Assembly: GCA_029265995.1 (NCBI GenBank)
Contig: JAJUFM010000003.1
Location: 1-64,000 of the forward strand
Length of the DNA: 64,000 nucleotides
Origin: Rhodospirillaceae bacterium
Lineage (GTDB): Bacteria; Pseudomonadota; Alphaproteobacteria; Kiloniellales; DSM-21159
Direction: 5' to 3'
The notes beneath the pieces are model-generated. The model did not search any database and was not told where the DNA came from. It saw only the letters and a program-made list of their open reading frames with translations. The position numbers were made by a program, and so were the translations under genes. This document shows positions 1 through 7,792 of this stretch, piece after piece (position 1 is the stretch's first letter; each line of letters starts with the position of its first letter).

Positions 1-576
1 AAGAATAAAGAGATCTTTGCGCCGCACATCAGCCAGTTGATCGGCACGCCGAATCGAATTCGGCTCTACCAGGTGGACGCGCGGACGCATCTTGCGCAGG
101 TGAAACTCCAGATGTCGGGCCGCCACATCGGTGAAGTCACCACCGAGCAGATAGACATCTCTGCGCTCGTCGCTCAAAGCTTCCACGAAGCGCTGCAATT
201 CGTGTCGATCGCACATGGTCAAGGTGTCGTGGATGGTGGCCGACAAGCGGTTCCCCAGCACCGCCAGCCCTGACGAGGCCGTGTCTCTTTCAGGAGGGCG
301 TGTTAGAGGATACTGCGACTGCGCCTCGAGCTCCTCTCGCAGCGCACTCCTGAAGTCCCCATAGCCTTCAAATCCGAGCTTGGCGATAAAGCGGAGGATC
401 GTGGGACCGCTCACGCCCGCCCGTTCTGCGAAGTGGGCGACGGTTTCCATCCCAGCAGTGGGATAGCGCGCGAGCAGGGCCCGGGCGGCGCGCCGTTCCG
501 CATTGGTCAGGGACGGAAGGCTCGCCGTGATACGGTCTGCCAATGTCGGTACGCGTTCGCCAGAGCGCAGAGACAA
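1..576 (-). CDS. MurR/RpiR-family transcriptional regulator, C-terminus cut off by the window
   Basis: DNA-binding regulator of the RpiR family, whose members usually sense sugar phosphates or related metabolites through a C-terminal SIS domain. The 192 visible residues hold the N-terminal helix-turn-helix (about residues 8-80; AHFAERAGVSGPTILRFIAK is the recognition region) and the start of the SIS domain (VYLLGGDFTDVAARH near residue 135); the rest lies left of base 1. The start is a TTG at 576-574 preceded at good spacing by GGGAGGAG; no ATG fits the domain start. It is divergent from the cysteine hydrolase at 715, so local regulation of that gene is a reasonable inference. Family call is firm; the effector is unknown. 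Confidence 0.85.
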   Translation of the reverse strand, partial: MSLRSGERVPTLADRITASLPSLTNAERRAARALLARYPTAGMETVAHFAERAGVSGPTILRFIAKLGFEGYGDFRSALREELEAQSQYPLTRPPERDTASSGLAVLGNRLSATIHDTLTMCDRHELQRFVEALSDERRDVYLLGGDFTDVAARHLEFHLRKMRPRVHLVEPNSIRRADQLADVRRKDLFIL

Positions 577-636
577 GAGCTCCTCCCACGGGTTTTGCCG
601 TGTCCACGTTACGGGATTGCCCAAATAGAGCAAACC

Positions 637-646
637 TGTAATTTAC
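637..646. promoter_or_regulatory. Possible RpiR operator half-site in the divergent promoter region
   Basis: TGTAATTTAC lies between the divergent starts of the RpiR regulator (576) and the cysteine hydrolase (715). It resembles the TGTAAT-type half-sites known for some RpiR members such as HexR. Only one good copy is visible, so this is a suggestion rather than a demonstrated operator. Confidence 0.25.
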
Positions 647-714
647 GTTCCAGCTTGTTTACCCACTTTGGCGCCCTCTCTTGGGGTGCGCGCCTATTAC
701 TCTGGAGGTCTGTC

Positions 715-1398
715 ATGGCGCAGTCGCTGCCCCCGGTTGATGCAGCCGGTGGCATTTATCGTGAAAGAGAGATCGTCCCGGCGCGCACCGCCTTGCTCTC
801 CGTGGACATGCAGAACGCCGAGTACAGCGCCGAGCTGCTCGCCCGCGCACGCACTCCAGGGGAGGCCGAGGCGGAGAAGCTCTATTTCCTGGAGCGTCTG
901 GAGCGCACCGTTCTGCCGAACCAGCAGCGCCTGCAGGCAGCCGCAAGAGAAGCGGGGATCGAGGTGATCTACACCGTGATCGAGAGCCTCACCCAGGATG
1001 GGCGGGACCGTAGCCTTGACCACAAGATCTCCCGGCTTCATCACCCCAAGGGCTCGTGGGAAGCTCAGGTCATTCCGGAAGTGGCGCCCCAGGGCGATGA
1101 GATCATCATTCCCAAGACCTCATCCGGCATCTTCAACTCGACCAACGTCGATTACGTACTGCACAACCTCGGCATCGAGTTTTTGATCGTCTACGGCGTC
1201 ATGACCGATCAATGTGTGGAATCCACGATTCGCGACGCTGCCGACCGCAGCTATCTCGTGACGCAGATCGAGGACGCCTGCGCCGCAGAAACGGAAGAGG
1301 GGCACCTTCGCTCTATCGAGGCAATGAAGGGGCACTACTGCCGCACCCGCTCGACAGACGAGATGATCGCCGAAATCCTTAAGCTGAGCGGCAAGTAG
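715..1398 (+). CDS. Cysteine hydrolase of the isochorismatase-like superfamily
   Basis: Probable cytoplasmic amidohydrolase of the isochorismatase-like fold (227 aa), a group that includes N-carbamoylsarcosine amidase, nicotinamidase and ureidoacrylate hydrolase. The expected triad is visible: Asp in LLSVDMQNAEY (about residue 29), Lys in IIIPKTSSGIF (about 127) and the nucleophilic Cys in GVMTDQCVESTIRDA (about 165). The open frame runs upstream to 433, but ATG 715 with TGGAGGTC eight bases ahead matches the family N-terminus. It is divergent from the RpiR gene. The substrate cannot be told from sequence; N-carbamoylsarcosine would suit the sarcosine genes 8 kb away, but that is speculation. 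Confidence 0.88.
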   Translation: MAQSLPPVDAAGGIYREREIVPARTALLSVDMQNAEYSAELLARARTPGEAEAEKLYFLERLERTVLPNQQRLQAAAREAGIEVIYTVIESLTQDGRDRSLDHKISRLHHPKGSWEAQVIPEVAPQGDEIIIPKTSSGIFNSTNVDYVLHNLGIEFLIVYGVMTDQCVESTIRDAADRSYLVTQIEDACAAETEEGHLRSIEAMKGHYCRTRSTDEMIAEILKLSGK

Positions 1399-1421
1399 AT
1401 CCTATCAAGTCACGCGAAACC

Positions 1422-1475
1422 AGGCCCCATGCAGTGGAGTTCAGCCCTTGATGCTGCGCTCTACTGCTTTGGCCT
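1422..1475. terminator. Long hairpin between convergent genes, possible bidirectional terminator
   Basis: Outer arms AGGCC/GGCCT enclose inner arms GCAGTGGAG/CTCTACTGC, a 9-bp stem with one G-U pair. The hairpin fills most of the 80-bp gap between the convergent cysteine hydrolase and GFA-domain gene. Neither side has a T-run, so it would be a non-canonical terminator or an mRNA 3'-end stabiliser. Confidence 0.35.
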
Positions 1476-1478
1476 CCC

Positions 1479-1916
1479 CTACTCCTCCATCGTCTCGCCA
1501 GTGCCGCCGATTTCCGCCGGAAAATCCTTTAACTTGGGAAGCCCGTCCTTGATGGGTAGAACGGCTGACGCATAGTTGACGTGGAGGTCCGGCTTGAAAG
1601 GCAAGCTCGGCAGGATGGCGGCGTAGACATCCACGAAGTTTCCCGGGACGTGGTTGGTCAAGACGTGGCCGCCACAGCGGGTACAGAAGCGCCGATCACT
1701 GCTTCCGCTCTTGTCGTAGCTGCCGAGCAATTCCTCGCCGCGCGTCACCTCTACCTTCTCAGGCTCCCACAGGGTGAAGGCGTTGACCGGTCCGGCACTC
1801 CAGGCTCGGCAGTCGTGACAGTGACAGTAGCCCATGGTGAAAGGGGCTCCGCGCGCGGTAACCTCCACGGCGCCACAAAAGCAGGTGCCCCGATGGGTCG
1901 TCTCTTGATCGCTCAT
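1479..1916 (-). CDS. GFA-domain zinc-binding protein
   Basis: Small cytoplasmic protein (145 aa) of the glutathione-dependent formaldehyde-activating (GFA) fold. The zinc ligands are plain: CFCGAVE near the N-terminus, then CHCHDCR and CTRCGG. GFA proteins bind structural and catalytic-type zinc, but most members have no proven reaction, and formaldehyde activation should not be assumed. ATG 1916 is preceded by GGGGAG; the open frame extends further upstream without family similarity. It lies 41 bp downstream of the thiolase on the same strand and is probably co-transcribed with it. Confidence 0.85.
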   Translation of the reverse strand: MSDQETTHRGTCFCGAVEVTARGAPFTMGYCHCHDCRAWSAGPVNAFTLWEPEKVEVTRGEELLGSYDKSGSSDRRFCTRCGGHVLTNHVPGNFVDVYAAILPSLPFKPDLHVNYASAVLPIKDGLPKLKDFPAEIGGTGETMEE

Positions 1917-1957
1917 GACATACTCCCCGTTCAAGTGGCTGGAACACGCAAACTGGC

Positions 1958-3169
1958 CTAACGGGGCGCGCAAACCTCGAACAATCCGGCTGCGCCCATG
2001 CCGCCGCCTACGCACATCGTCACGACAACATGGCGAGCGCCGCGACGGCGCCCTTCCAGTAGAGCATGCCCCACCAGGCGCGCGCCAGTCATTCCATAAG
2101 GATGGCCGATGGCGATAGAGCCGCCATTGACATTCATCCGCTCCAGCGGAAGGCCAAGCCGCTCCTGGCAGTAAACCACCTGGCAGGCAAAGGCCTCATT
2201 CAGCTCCCAGAGGTCGATATCCTCGAGCGTCAAGCCGTGGTTCTGCAGCAGCTTTGGCACGGCGAAGACAGGGCCGATGCCCATCTCTTCCGGATCGCAG
2301 CCGGCGACTGCCATACCGCGATAGATCCCCAGCGGTTCGAGGCCTCGTCGTTCCGCTTCCCGTGCCTCCATTAGTAGAAGGGCGCTGGCGCCATCGGACA
2401 GCTGAGAGGCGTTACCCGCGGTAATGAAGCGGCCCATTCCAATCTTCTGCCCGTCGCGGAACACCGGCTTCAGCCGGGCGAGATCCTCCAGGGATGTCTC
2501 TGGCCGATTGCACTCGTCCCGCGCAAGACTGACCTCCTCTTCCCAGGTTTCCCCGCTCTCTCGATCACGACAGAGCTTCCGGGTACCGAGGGGCACGATC
2601 TCCTCATCAAAGCGACCAGCAGCCTGCGCGGCAGCGGTCCGCTGCTGCGACAGCAGCGCATAGGCATCCTGGCGCTCGCGGCTGATCTCATAGCGCTCGG
2701 CTACAATCTCCGCCGTTTCCAGCATCGACATGAAGACATCGGGACGCTGCTCGAGCAGCCAGGGATCGTGCCAGTGCGCGCGGTTCAACGTCTCGGTCTG
2801 CACCAGGGAAATCTGCTCGACCCCGCCAGCTACCGCGATGGTCATTTCCCCCAGCGCGATTTGCTTGGCCGCCGTTGCAACAGTCATCAAACCGGACGCG
2901 CACTGGCGATCGATGGTCATCGCGGCGACCGTTGTGGGGAGACCCGCCCTCAAGGCAGCCTGGCGCGCCACGTTCATGTGCGTCGTCCCTTGCTGCAAGG
3001 CCGCGCCGAGCAGCACATCCTCGACCTCTTCAGGCGCCACCTTCGCCCGCGCCACTGCGTGCGCGATGGCGTGCCCCGCCAGGCGGGGCGCCGTAGTCTG
3101 GTTGAAGGCGCCGCGATAGGACTTGGCCAGCGGCGTACGGGCGGTGGAGACGATGACGGCTTCTCGCAT
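1958..3169 (-). CDS. Thiolase-family acetyl-CoA C-acyltransferase
   Basis: Thiolase (403 aa) that either cleaves 3-ketoacyl-CoA in beta-oxidation or condenses acyl-CoAs; the sequence alone does not fix the direction. All three active-site blocks are present: the acyl-accepting Cys in [11 protein letters not shown], the His in [15 protein letters not shown] and the second Cys in [17 protein letters not shown] near the C-terminus. ATG 3169 begins the standard thiolase N-terminus [13 protein letters not shown]; the upstream extension of the frame is not family-like. With the acyl-CoA ligase 117 bp upstream and the GFA gene downstream it forms a leftward fatty-acid-type group. Confidence 0.93.
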   Translation of the reverse strand: MREAVIVSTARTPLAKSYRGAFNQTTAPRLAGHAIAHAVARAKVAPEEVEDVLLGAALQQGTTHMNVARQAALRAGLPTTVAAMTIDRQCASGLMTVATAAKQIALGEMTIAVAGGVEQISLVQTETLNRAHWHDPWLLEQRPDVFMSMLETAEIVAERYEISRERQDAYALLSQQRTAAAQAAGRFDEEIVPLGTRKLCRDRESGETWEEEVSLARDECNRPETSLEDLARLKPVFRDGQKIGMGRFITAGNASQLSDGASALLLMEAREAERRGLEPLGIYRGMAVAGCDPEEMGIGPVFAVPKLLQNHGLTLEDIDLWELNEAFACQVVYCQERLGLPLERMNVNGGSIAIGHPYGMTGARLVGHALLEGRRRGARHVVVTMCVGGGMGAAGLFEVCAPR

Positions 3170-3286
3170 CTTGAACCTGTTATTCTGACCCGAATGGCTT
3201 TTGGAGTGAAGCGGATTCAACGTTGAGCTGACACCGAAAACTCTCTTCAATATCACACGACTAGAGAAGAATATTAAGAGTTACTG

Positions 3287-4906
3287 CTAACGATTGAGAC
3301 GCAGGCCCTCGGCCTCGCGATCCCAGGTGTCTTCAGTGATGCCTTCGCTGCGCAGCACGTGCTTCTGCAACTTGCCGCTGGCAGTCTTCGGCAGCTCTAC
3401 CGTGACCCTGACATAGCGCGGCACCATGAAGCGCGGCAGCCGTTCGGCCAGGAAGAGCACCAGTTCTCGCGGGTCCACCTGCGCGCCGGCCACCGGCGTC
3501 ACCACAACCAGCACTTCATCCTCGCTGTGCTCGCTTGGCACGGCAACGGCCACGGCCTCTCGCACCGCTGGATGAGCAAGCACCTCCCCCTCCAGTTCGA
3601 AGGAAGAGATGTTTTCCCCACGCCGGCGGATCACATCCTTCAAGCGATCGACAAAGAAGAAGCGCCCGTCTTCGGCCTGCCGAAACGCATCGCCGGTGTG
3701 AAACCAGCCGTTGCGCATGGCGTCTACCGTCGCCTCCGCATTCCGGTAATAGCCCTTCATTAAGGCCCAGGGCCGATGGCTGCGCACGAGCAATTCGCCC
3801 ACTTCGCCCCGCGCCACCTCTTGATCCTGGGCATCCGCCACCCTCAGCTCGAACCAGGGTCTGGGCCGACCGGCAAGCCCTAGCACATCATCACCCGCCC
3901 GGATCGGCCCGGCGCTGATCGGGCTGGCGATCTCCGTCATGTTGTAGACGGTATAGAGTTCCACGCCGAAGCGATCTCGGAAGAGAGGCGCATCCTCTCC
4001 GAAAGGGACAATGAAGACCTTGCGCAAGGGGTGATCCCGGTCGCGCGGCGTTGGCTGCTGCTTCAGGAGAAAGCTGGCCATCACCCCAAGCAGCAGAACC
4101 AGGCTGCTCTCGGTTTCCCGCACCGCATCCCAAAAGCTGCTGGTCTTGAACTCCCGAATCATCGCGATCCGCCCGCCGATGGCCAACATGGCGTAGACGT
4201 AGAGGGTCGACCCGCAATGAAAGATCGGCCCGGCGATCATGCAGCAGTCGTCCTGGGAGATGCAGTCGAAGGCATCCGGCCCCATGGTGTAGAGCTGGAC
4301 ATAGGAAGAGACGACTCCCTTGGAAGCGCCAGTCGTACCTGAGGTGTACATGATGGCCTGGGTGTCCCACGGCTCGATCGGGCGCTGGAGTGCCAGAAGC
4401 TCCTCGGTGGGGTGGACCTCTGCGTCCCGTAGCGGCGCCACGGTCACTGTGCTCAGCGAGGCGGGGCTTTCTGCCGGGCCGGTCAGCAAGATATGCTCCA
4501 GCTTTCCCGGTGCCAGATCACGCAGCCGCTCGATCAGTTCTGGCTCGGCGATCATCAGGCGCGCGTCGGCGTTGTCGAGGATGTGCTCGAGAGGGCGACC
4601 CCGCGCCGCCGTGTTGACGGGAATGTAGACCGCGCCCAGGTAGTTGATCGCGAACCAGCTCGTCAGTAGGTCCGGGCCGTTGCCCATCCAGCAGAGCACA
4701 TGATCGCCCTGCCCTACACCGGCCTGGCGCAACGCCGCGGCTCGCCGCTGCACCCGGACGAGCGTTTCGGCATAGCTCCAGCTCTCCCCCGGCCAGAAGC
4801 GCACGAAAGGCGCCTCAGGCCGCCGCGCCGCCCAACCCTCCAGCATATAGCGAAGCACACAAAGCTCGCGTGCCGGGATATCCGACACTGCCGCTGCCTG
4901 GCTCAT
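3287..4906 (-). CDS. AMP-dependent acyl-CoA synthetase/ligase
   Basis: ANL-superfamily acid:CoA ligase (539 aa) that adenylates a carboxylic acid with ATP and transfers it to CoA. Motifs in order: the P-loop-like IMYTSGTTGASKGVV (about residues 187-201), YNMTE (about 319), the hinge and Asp motif TGDAFRQAEDGRFFFVDRLK (about 410), GENISSFELE, and the catalytic Lys region LPKTASGKLQK near residue 520. It resembles the CaiC/FadD13-type group more than classical FadD. Placed before a thiolase, it probably feeds an acyl-CoA degradation route; chain length is unknown. Confidence 0.9.
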   Translation of the reverse strand: MSQAAAVSDIPARELCVLRYMLEGWAARRPEAPFVRFWPGESWSYAETLVRVQRRAAALRQAGVGQGDHVLCWMGNGPDLLTSWFAINYLGAVYIPVNTAARGRPLEHILDNADARLMIAEPELIERLRDLAPGKLEHILLTGPAESPASLSTVTVAPLRDAEVHPTEELLALQRPIEPWDTQAIMYTSGTTGASKGVVSSYVQLYTMGPDAFDCISQDDCCMIAGPIFHCGSTLYVYAMLAIGGRIAMIREFKTSSFWDAVRETESSLVLLLGVMASFLLKQQPTPRDRDHPLRKVFIVPFGEDAPLFRDRFGVELYTVYNMTEIASPISAGPIRAGDDVLGLAGRPRPWFELRVADAQDQEVARGEVGELLVRSHRPWALMKGYYRNAEATVDAMRNGWFHTGDAFRQAEDGRFFFVDRLKDVIRRRGENISSFELEGEVLAHPAVREAVAVAVPSEHSEDEVLVVVTPVAGAQVDPRELVLFLAERLPRFMVPRYVRVTVELPKTASGKLQKHVLRSEGITEDTWDREAEGLRLNR

Positions 4907-5019
4907 AATAGGCCGCCCCTGTTCGTCTTAGTCAGGTCAGTGAGTCAGATTGATCAAGCTGACATTCAGAGCGTGGAAATGTGCCGCACGGCAAGCAGGC
5001 TGTCAAAAACCCCATAGAG

Positions 5020-5043
5020 AAAGGGCGCCCCAAGGGACGCCCT
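5020..5043 (-). terminator. Terminator-like hairpin left of ndk
   Basis: AAGGGCGCCCC AA GGGACGCCCTT forms an 11-bp stem with one mismatch and a 2-nt loop. On the minus strand it is followed by TTTCTC and, nine bases later, TTTTT. It lies 160 bp past the ndk stop with two palindromic elements in between, so it could end the ndk transcript, though not tightly. Confidence 0.4.
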
Positions 5044-5057
5044 TCACTAACGATCCT

Positions 5058-5119
5058 TAGACCGGATCGCGTTTGATCTGAACCACTTTGGGGTTCAGCA
5101 AACGCGTGAATCCGGTCTA
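5058..5119. repeat. 62-bp imperfect palindromic element, copy 1
   Basis: Starts TAGACCGGAT and ends ATCCGGTCTA, exact complements of each other. The inner arms CGCGTTTG/CAAACGCG and CTGAACC/GGTTCAG pair with small bulges around a CCACTTTGG tip. Size, TAGA/TCTA ends and the GATCGCG...CGCGTGAATC core are shared with copy 2 at 5131-5193. This is the form of the short palindromic elements scattered between genes in many alphaproteobacteria. Confidence 0.6.
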
Positions 5120-5130
5120 CATTAAATGGA

Positions 5131-5193
5131 TAGAGCAGATTCACGCGCCAAATCGGATCACTTCGTGAATCTGATTTGGCGCGATCTGCTCTA
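5131..5193. repeat. 63-bp imperfect palindromic element, copy 2, inverted relative to copy 1
   Basis: Starts TAGAGCAGAT and ends ATCTGCTCTA, exact complements. The inner arms GCGCCAAATC/GATTTGGCGC also pair, with a short asymmetric bulge and a tip around CACTTCGTG. Its reverse complement lines up with copy 1 (TAGA, GATCGCG, CGCGTGAATC, TCTA), while the arm bases differ in a compensatory way. It ends 10 bp from the ndk stop codon, so it will be present in the ndk 3' untranslated RNA. Confidence 0.6.
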
Positions 5194-5203
5194 AAGCCAA
5201 GCT

Positions 5204-5626
5204 TCAGCCGACGATTTCGCACTGGGAGAAGAAGTAGGCGATCTCGATGGCGGCGTTTTCGGCGCTGTCGGAGCCGTGCACAGAGTTAGCCTCGATCGAC
5301 TCAGCGAAATCTTTGCGGATCGTGCCGTCCGCGGCGTTCTCCGGATTGGTGGCGCCCATGACCTCACGGTTCTTCGCCACGGCGTCCTCGCCTTCCAGCA
5401 CCTGCACAACCACCGGGCCGGAGATCATGAAGCTGACCAGATCATTGAAGAACGGCCGCTCCCGGTGCACGGCGTAGAAGCCCTCCGCCTGCTCCTTCGT
5501 CAGCTGGATCCGCTTCTGCGCGACGACGCGCAGGCCGGCGGTCTCCAGACGGTCGATGATCTTGCCGGTGAGGTTACGGCGGGTGGCGTCAGGTTTGATG
5601 ATGGACAGCGTGCGTTCGCTCGCCAT
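5204..5626 (-). CDS. ndk: Nucleoside diphosphate kinase
   Basis: Cytoplasmic enzyme (140 aa, the normal length) that moves the gamma phosphate of ATP onto NDPs and dNDPs through a phosphohistidine. The N-terminus [14 protein letters not shown] and the catalytic NSVHGSDS block (His about residue 117) are diagnostic. ATG 5626 follows AGGAGAG at good distance. It is monocistronic, divergent from the ABC-F gene 155 bp away, with two palindromic repeats just after its stop. Confidence 0.97.
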   Translation of the reverse strand: MASERTLSIIKPDATRRNLTGKIIDRLETAGLRVVAQKRIQLTKEQAEGFYAVHRERPFFNDLVSFMISGPVVVQVLEGEDAVAKNREVMGATNPENAADGTIRKDFAESIEANSVHGSDSAENAAIEIAYFFSQCEIVG

Positions 5627-5781
5627 AGCGGCTCTCCTGTTGCGGTTGATTTGCGGGCACAAAAATCGGTTGGAAGGGTTGCGGCGCCTTATAAAGGGGG
5701 TGGAGCTAGACGGCAACCATAGCTGCAACTCTTCGAAACCGGCCCTCGAATCAGCGCCGGCGCACTGCTATCACTGGCGCT

Positions 5782-7680
5782 ATGCTGCAGATCAACAATC
5801 TCCTCTATCGGGTCGAAGGGCGGGCGCTTTTTCAGCAGGCGTCGGCCACGATCAACCGCGGCTGGCGGGTTGGGCTGGTTGGACGTAACGGCACCGGGAA
5901 GTCGACCCTGCTTAAGCTGATCATGGGGCAGCTTTCCCCCGATGAAGGATCTGTCGAGATCATCGGTCGCCAGCGCATCGGGACAGTGGCCCAGGAAGCC
6001 CCAGGCGGCGAGCGGAGCCTGGTCGACACGGTACTGGCCGCAGATACAGAGCGAGCGGCGCTACTCCAGGAAGCCGAAACAGCGACCGACCCAACCCGGA
6101 TCGCCGAAATCCACGACCGGCTGGCGACCATCAGGGCGGAGACCGCCCCCGCCCGCGCCGCCCGCATCCTCGCGGGGCTTGGCTTTGATGAGGAGGCGCA
6201 GCAACGCCCCTGCGCCTCCTTCTCAGGTGGCTGGCGGATGCGCGTCGCCCTAGCCGCCCTGCTGTTTGTCGAACCCGACATCCTGCTGCTCGACGAACCG
6301 ACAAACCACCTGGATCTGGAAGCCTCCCTCTGGCTGGAAGGCCATCTGGCGAGCTATCCCGGCACGCTGCTGCTGGTCAGTCATGATCGCGACCTGCTCA
6401 ATCGCGCGGTCGACCGCATCCTTCATCTGGAGGGCCGCAAGCTCACGCTTTACGGGGGAAACTACGACACCTTCGAGCGGACGCGCCGCGAACGGCTGGA
6501 GCATGAAGCCGCTCAGAATGCGCGGATCGAGGCCCAGCGCAAACACATCCAGACCTTTGTCGATCGCTTCCGCTACAAGGCGAGCAAGGCGCGGCAAGCG
6601 CAGTCGCGCATGAAAATGCTGGAGAAACTGCAGCCGAGCGTGACCCTCGTTGAGGATGCTTCGCTCGCGCTCAATTTCCCTGCTCCAGAGCCCCTGGCCC
6701 CGCCCATCCTGCAACTTGAACAGGCGGCCGTCGGCTACGAACCTGGGCGGCCGATCCTCAGAGGCCTCAATCTCCGGCTCGACATGGACGACCGCATTGC
6801 CTTGCTGGGGGCGAACGGAAACGGCAAGTCCACGCTCGCTAGGCTGCTCGCCGGCAAGCTCGAACCACAGGAAGGGGCGTGCCGTCGCGACCGCAAGCTG
6901 CGTATCGGCTATTTCGCCCAGGATCAGGCCGAGGCCCTAGATCTTTCCCTTTCCGCGATGGACAACTTGGCGCGTCATATGCCCGAGGCTGCTGCGCATC
7001 AGCTGCGCGACCACCTGGCGCGCTTTGGCCTGGGCGGCGATCGGGCGACGACCAAAGCCGGGGACTTGTCCGGCGGGGAAAAGGCGCGCCTGCTTTTTGC
7101 GATCATAAGCCGCAACGCCCCGCACCTGCTGATCCTGGATGAGCCGACCAACCATCTCGATATAGACGCGCGCGACGCCCTGGTGCAGGCCCTGGGGGCC
7201 TATGAAGGCGCTGTGGTGCTGGTCAGCCATGACCCGCGGCTGGTGGAACTGGTCGCAGATCGCCTGTGGCTGGTTCAGGACGGGCGCGTGCGCAGTTTCG
7301 ACGGCGACATGAACGACTATCGCCAGCTGCTTCTGGAACAGCGCAGAGCGGAACGACGCGAGCTACGCAACGAGAAGCCAAAGGAAAGCGCGCCCAACCG
7401 CAAGGACCAGCGGCGGGCCGCTGCGGAAATCCGCGCAGCCACAGCCAACCTGCGCAAGGCGGCGCAGCAGGCAGAAAGGCGCCTCGAACAGCTGGCGCGC
7501 GACCGTGCCGCGGTGGAAGCGGAACTGGCCGACCCCGAACTTTACGAGAAGACCTCAGCCCGCATCCCGCAGCTGCAAAAGCGGCTGGGCGAACTCGATA
7601 AGGAGATCGCGGCCGCAGAAGCCGCCTGGCTGGAAGCCGAAGAGGCCATAGAAGCCGCTTTTGCCGAGGCGGGGGCGTAG
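5782..7680 (+). CDS. ABC-F family ATPase (YheS/Uup-like)
   Basis: Soluble double-ATPase ABC-F protein (632 aa) with no membrane domain; relatives act on the ribosome as translation factors. Domain 1: Walker A GRNGTGKST (34-42), signature SFSGGWRMR (about 150), Walker B ILLLDEPTNHLD. A charged linker at about 240-295 links it to domain 2: Walker A GANGNGKST, signature LSGGEKARLL, Walker B LLILDEPTNHLD. Residues about 530-630 form an Arg/Glu/Ala-rich coiled coil of the kind seen in Uup and YheS. ATG 5782 directly begins the first domain. No antibiotic-resistance role can be claimed. Confidence 0.92.
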   Translation: MLQINNLLYRVEGRALFQQASATINRGWRVGLVGRNGTGKSTLLKLIMGQLSPDEGSVEIIGRQRIGTVAQEAPGGERSLVDTVLAADTERAALLQEAETATDPTRIAEIHDRLATIRAETAPARAARILAGLGFDEEAQQRPCASFSGGWRMRVALAALLFVEPDILLLDEPTNHLDLEASLWLEGHLASYPGTLLLVSHDRDLLNRAVDRILHLEGRKLTLYGGNYDTFERTRRERLEHEAAQNARIEAQRKHIQTFVDRFRYKASKARQAQSRMKMLEKLQPSVTLVEDASLALNFPAPEPLAPPILQLEQAAVGYEPGRPILRGLNLRLDMDDRIALLGANGNGKSTLARLLAGKLEPQEGACRRDRKLRIGYFAQDQAEALDLSLSAMDNLARHMPEAAAHQLRDHLARFGLGGDRATTKAGDLSGGEKARLLFAIISRNAPHLLILDEPTNHLDIDARDALVQALGAYEGAVVLVSHDPRLVELVADRLWLVQDGRVRSFDGDMNDYRQLLLEQRRAERRELRNEKPKESAPNRKDQRRAAAEIRAATANLRKAAQQAERRLEQLARDRAAVEAELADPELYEKTSARIPQLQKRLGELDKEIAAAEAAWLEAEEAIEAAFAEAGA

Positions 7681-7792
7681 CACGGAACAGTGAAGCAGTC
7701 AGCGCCCTCGGCGCGGCAACTGGACCGCTACAGCCTGAACCGTTATCACAGAAGAACCCCTTCAACCGAAAAACAAGCGAGATGATCGCCCC

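Noticed and set aside
433-714. Upstream in-frame extension of the cysteine hydrolase back to an ATG at 433
   Set aside because: It runs antisense through the RpiR gene and has no family similarity; ATG 715 with a good SD starts the known fold.
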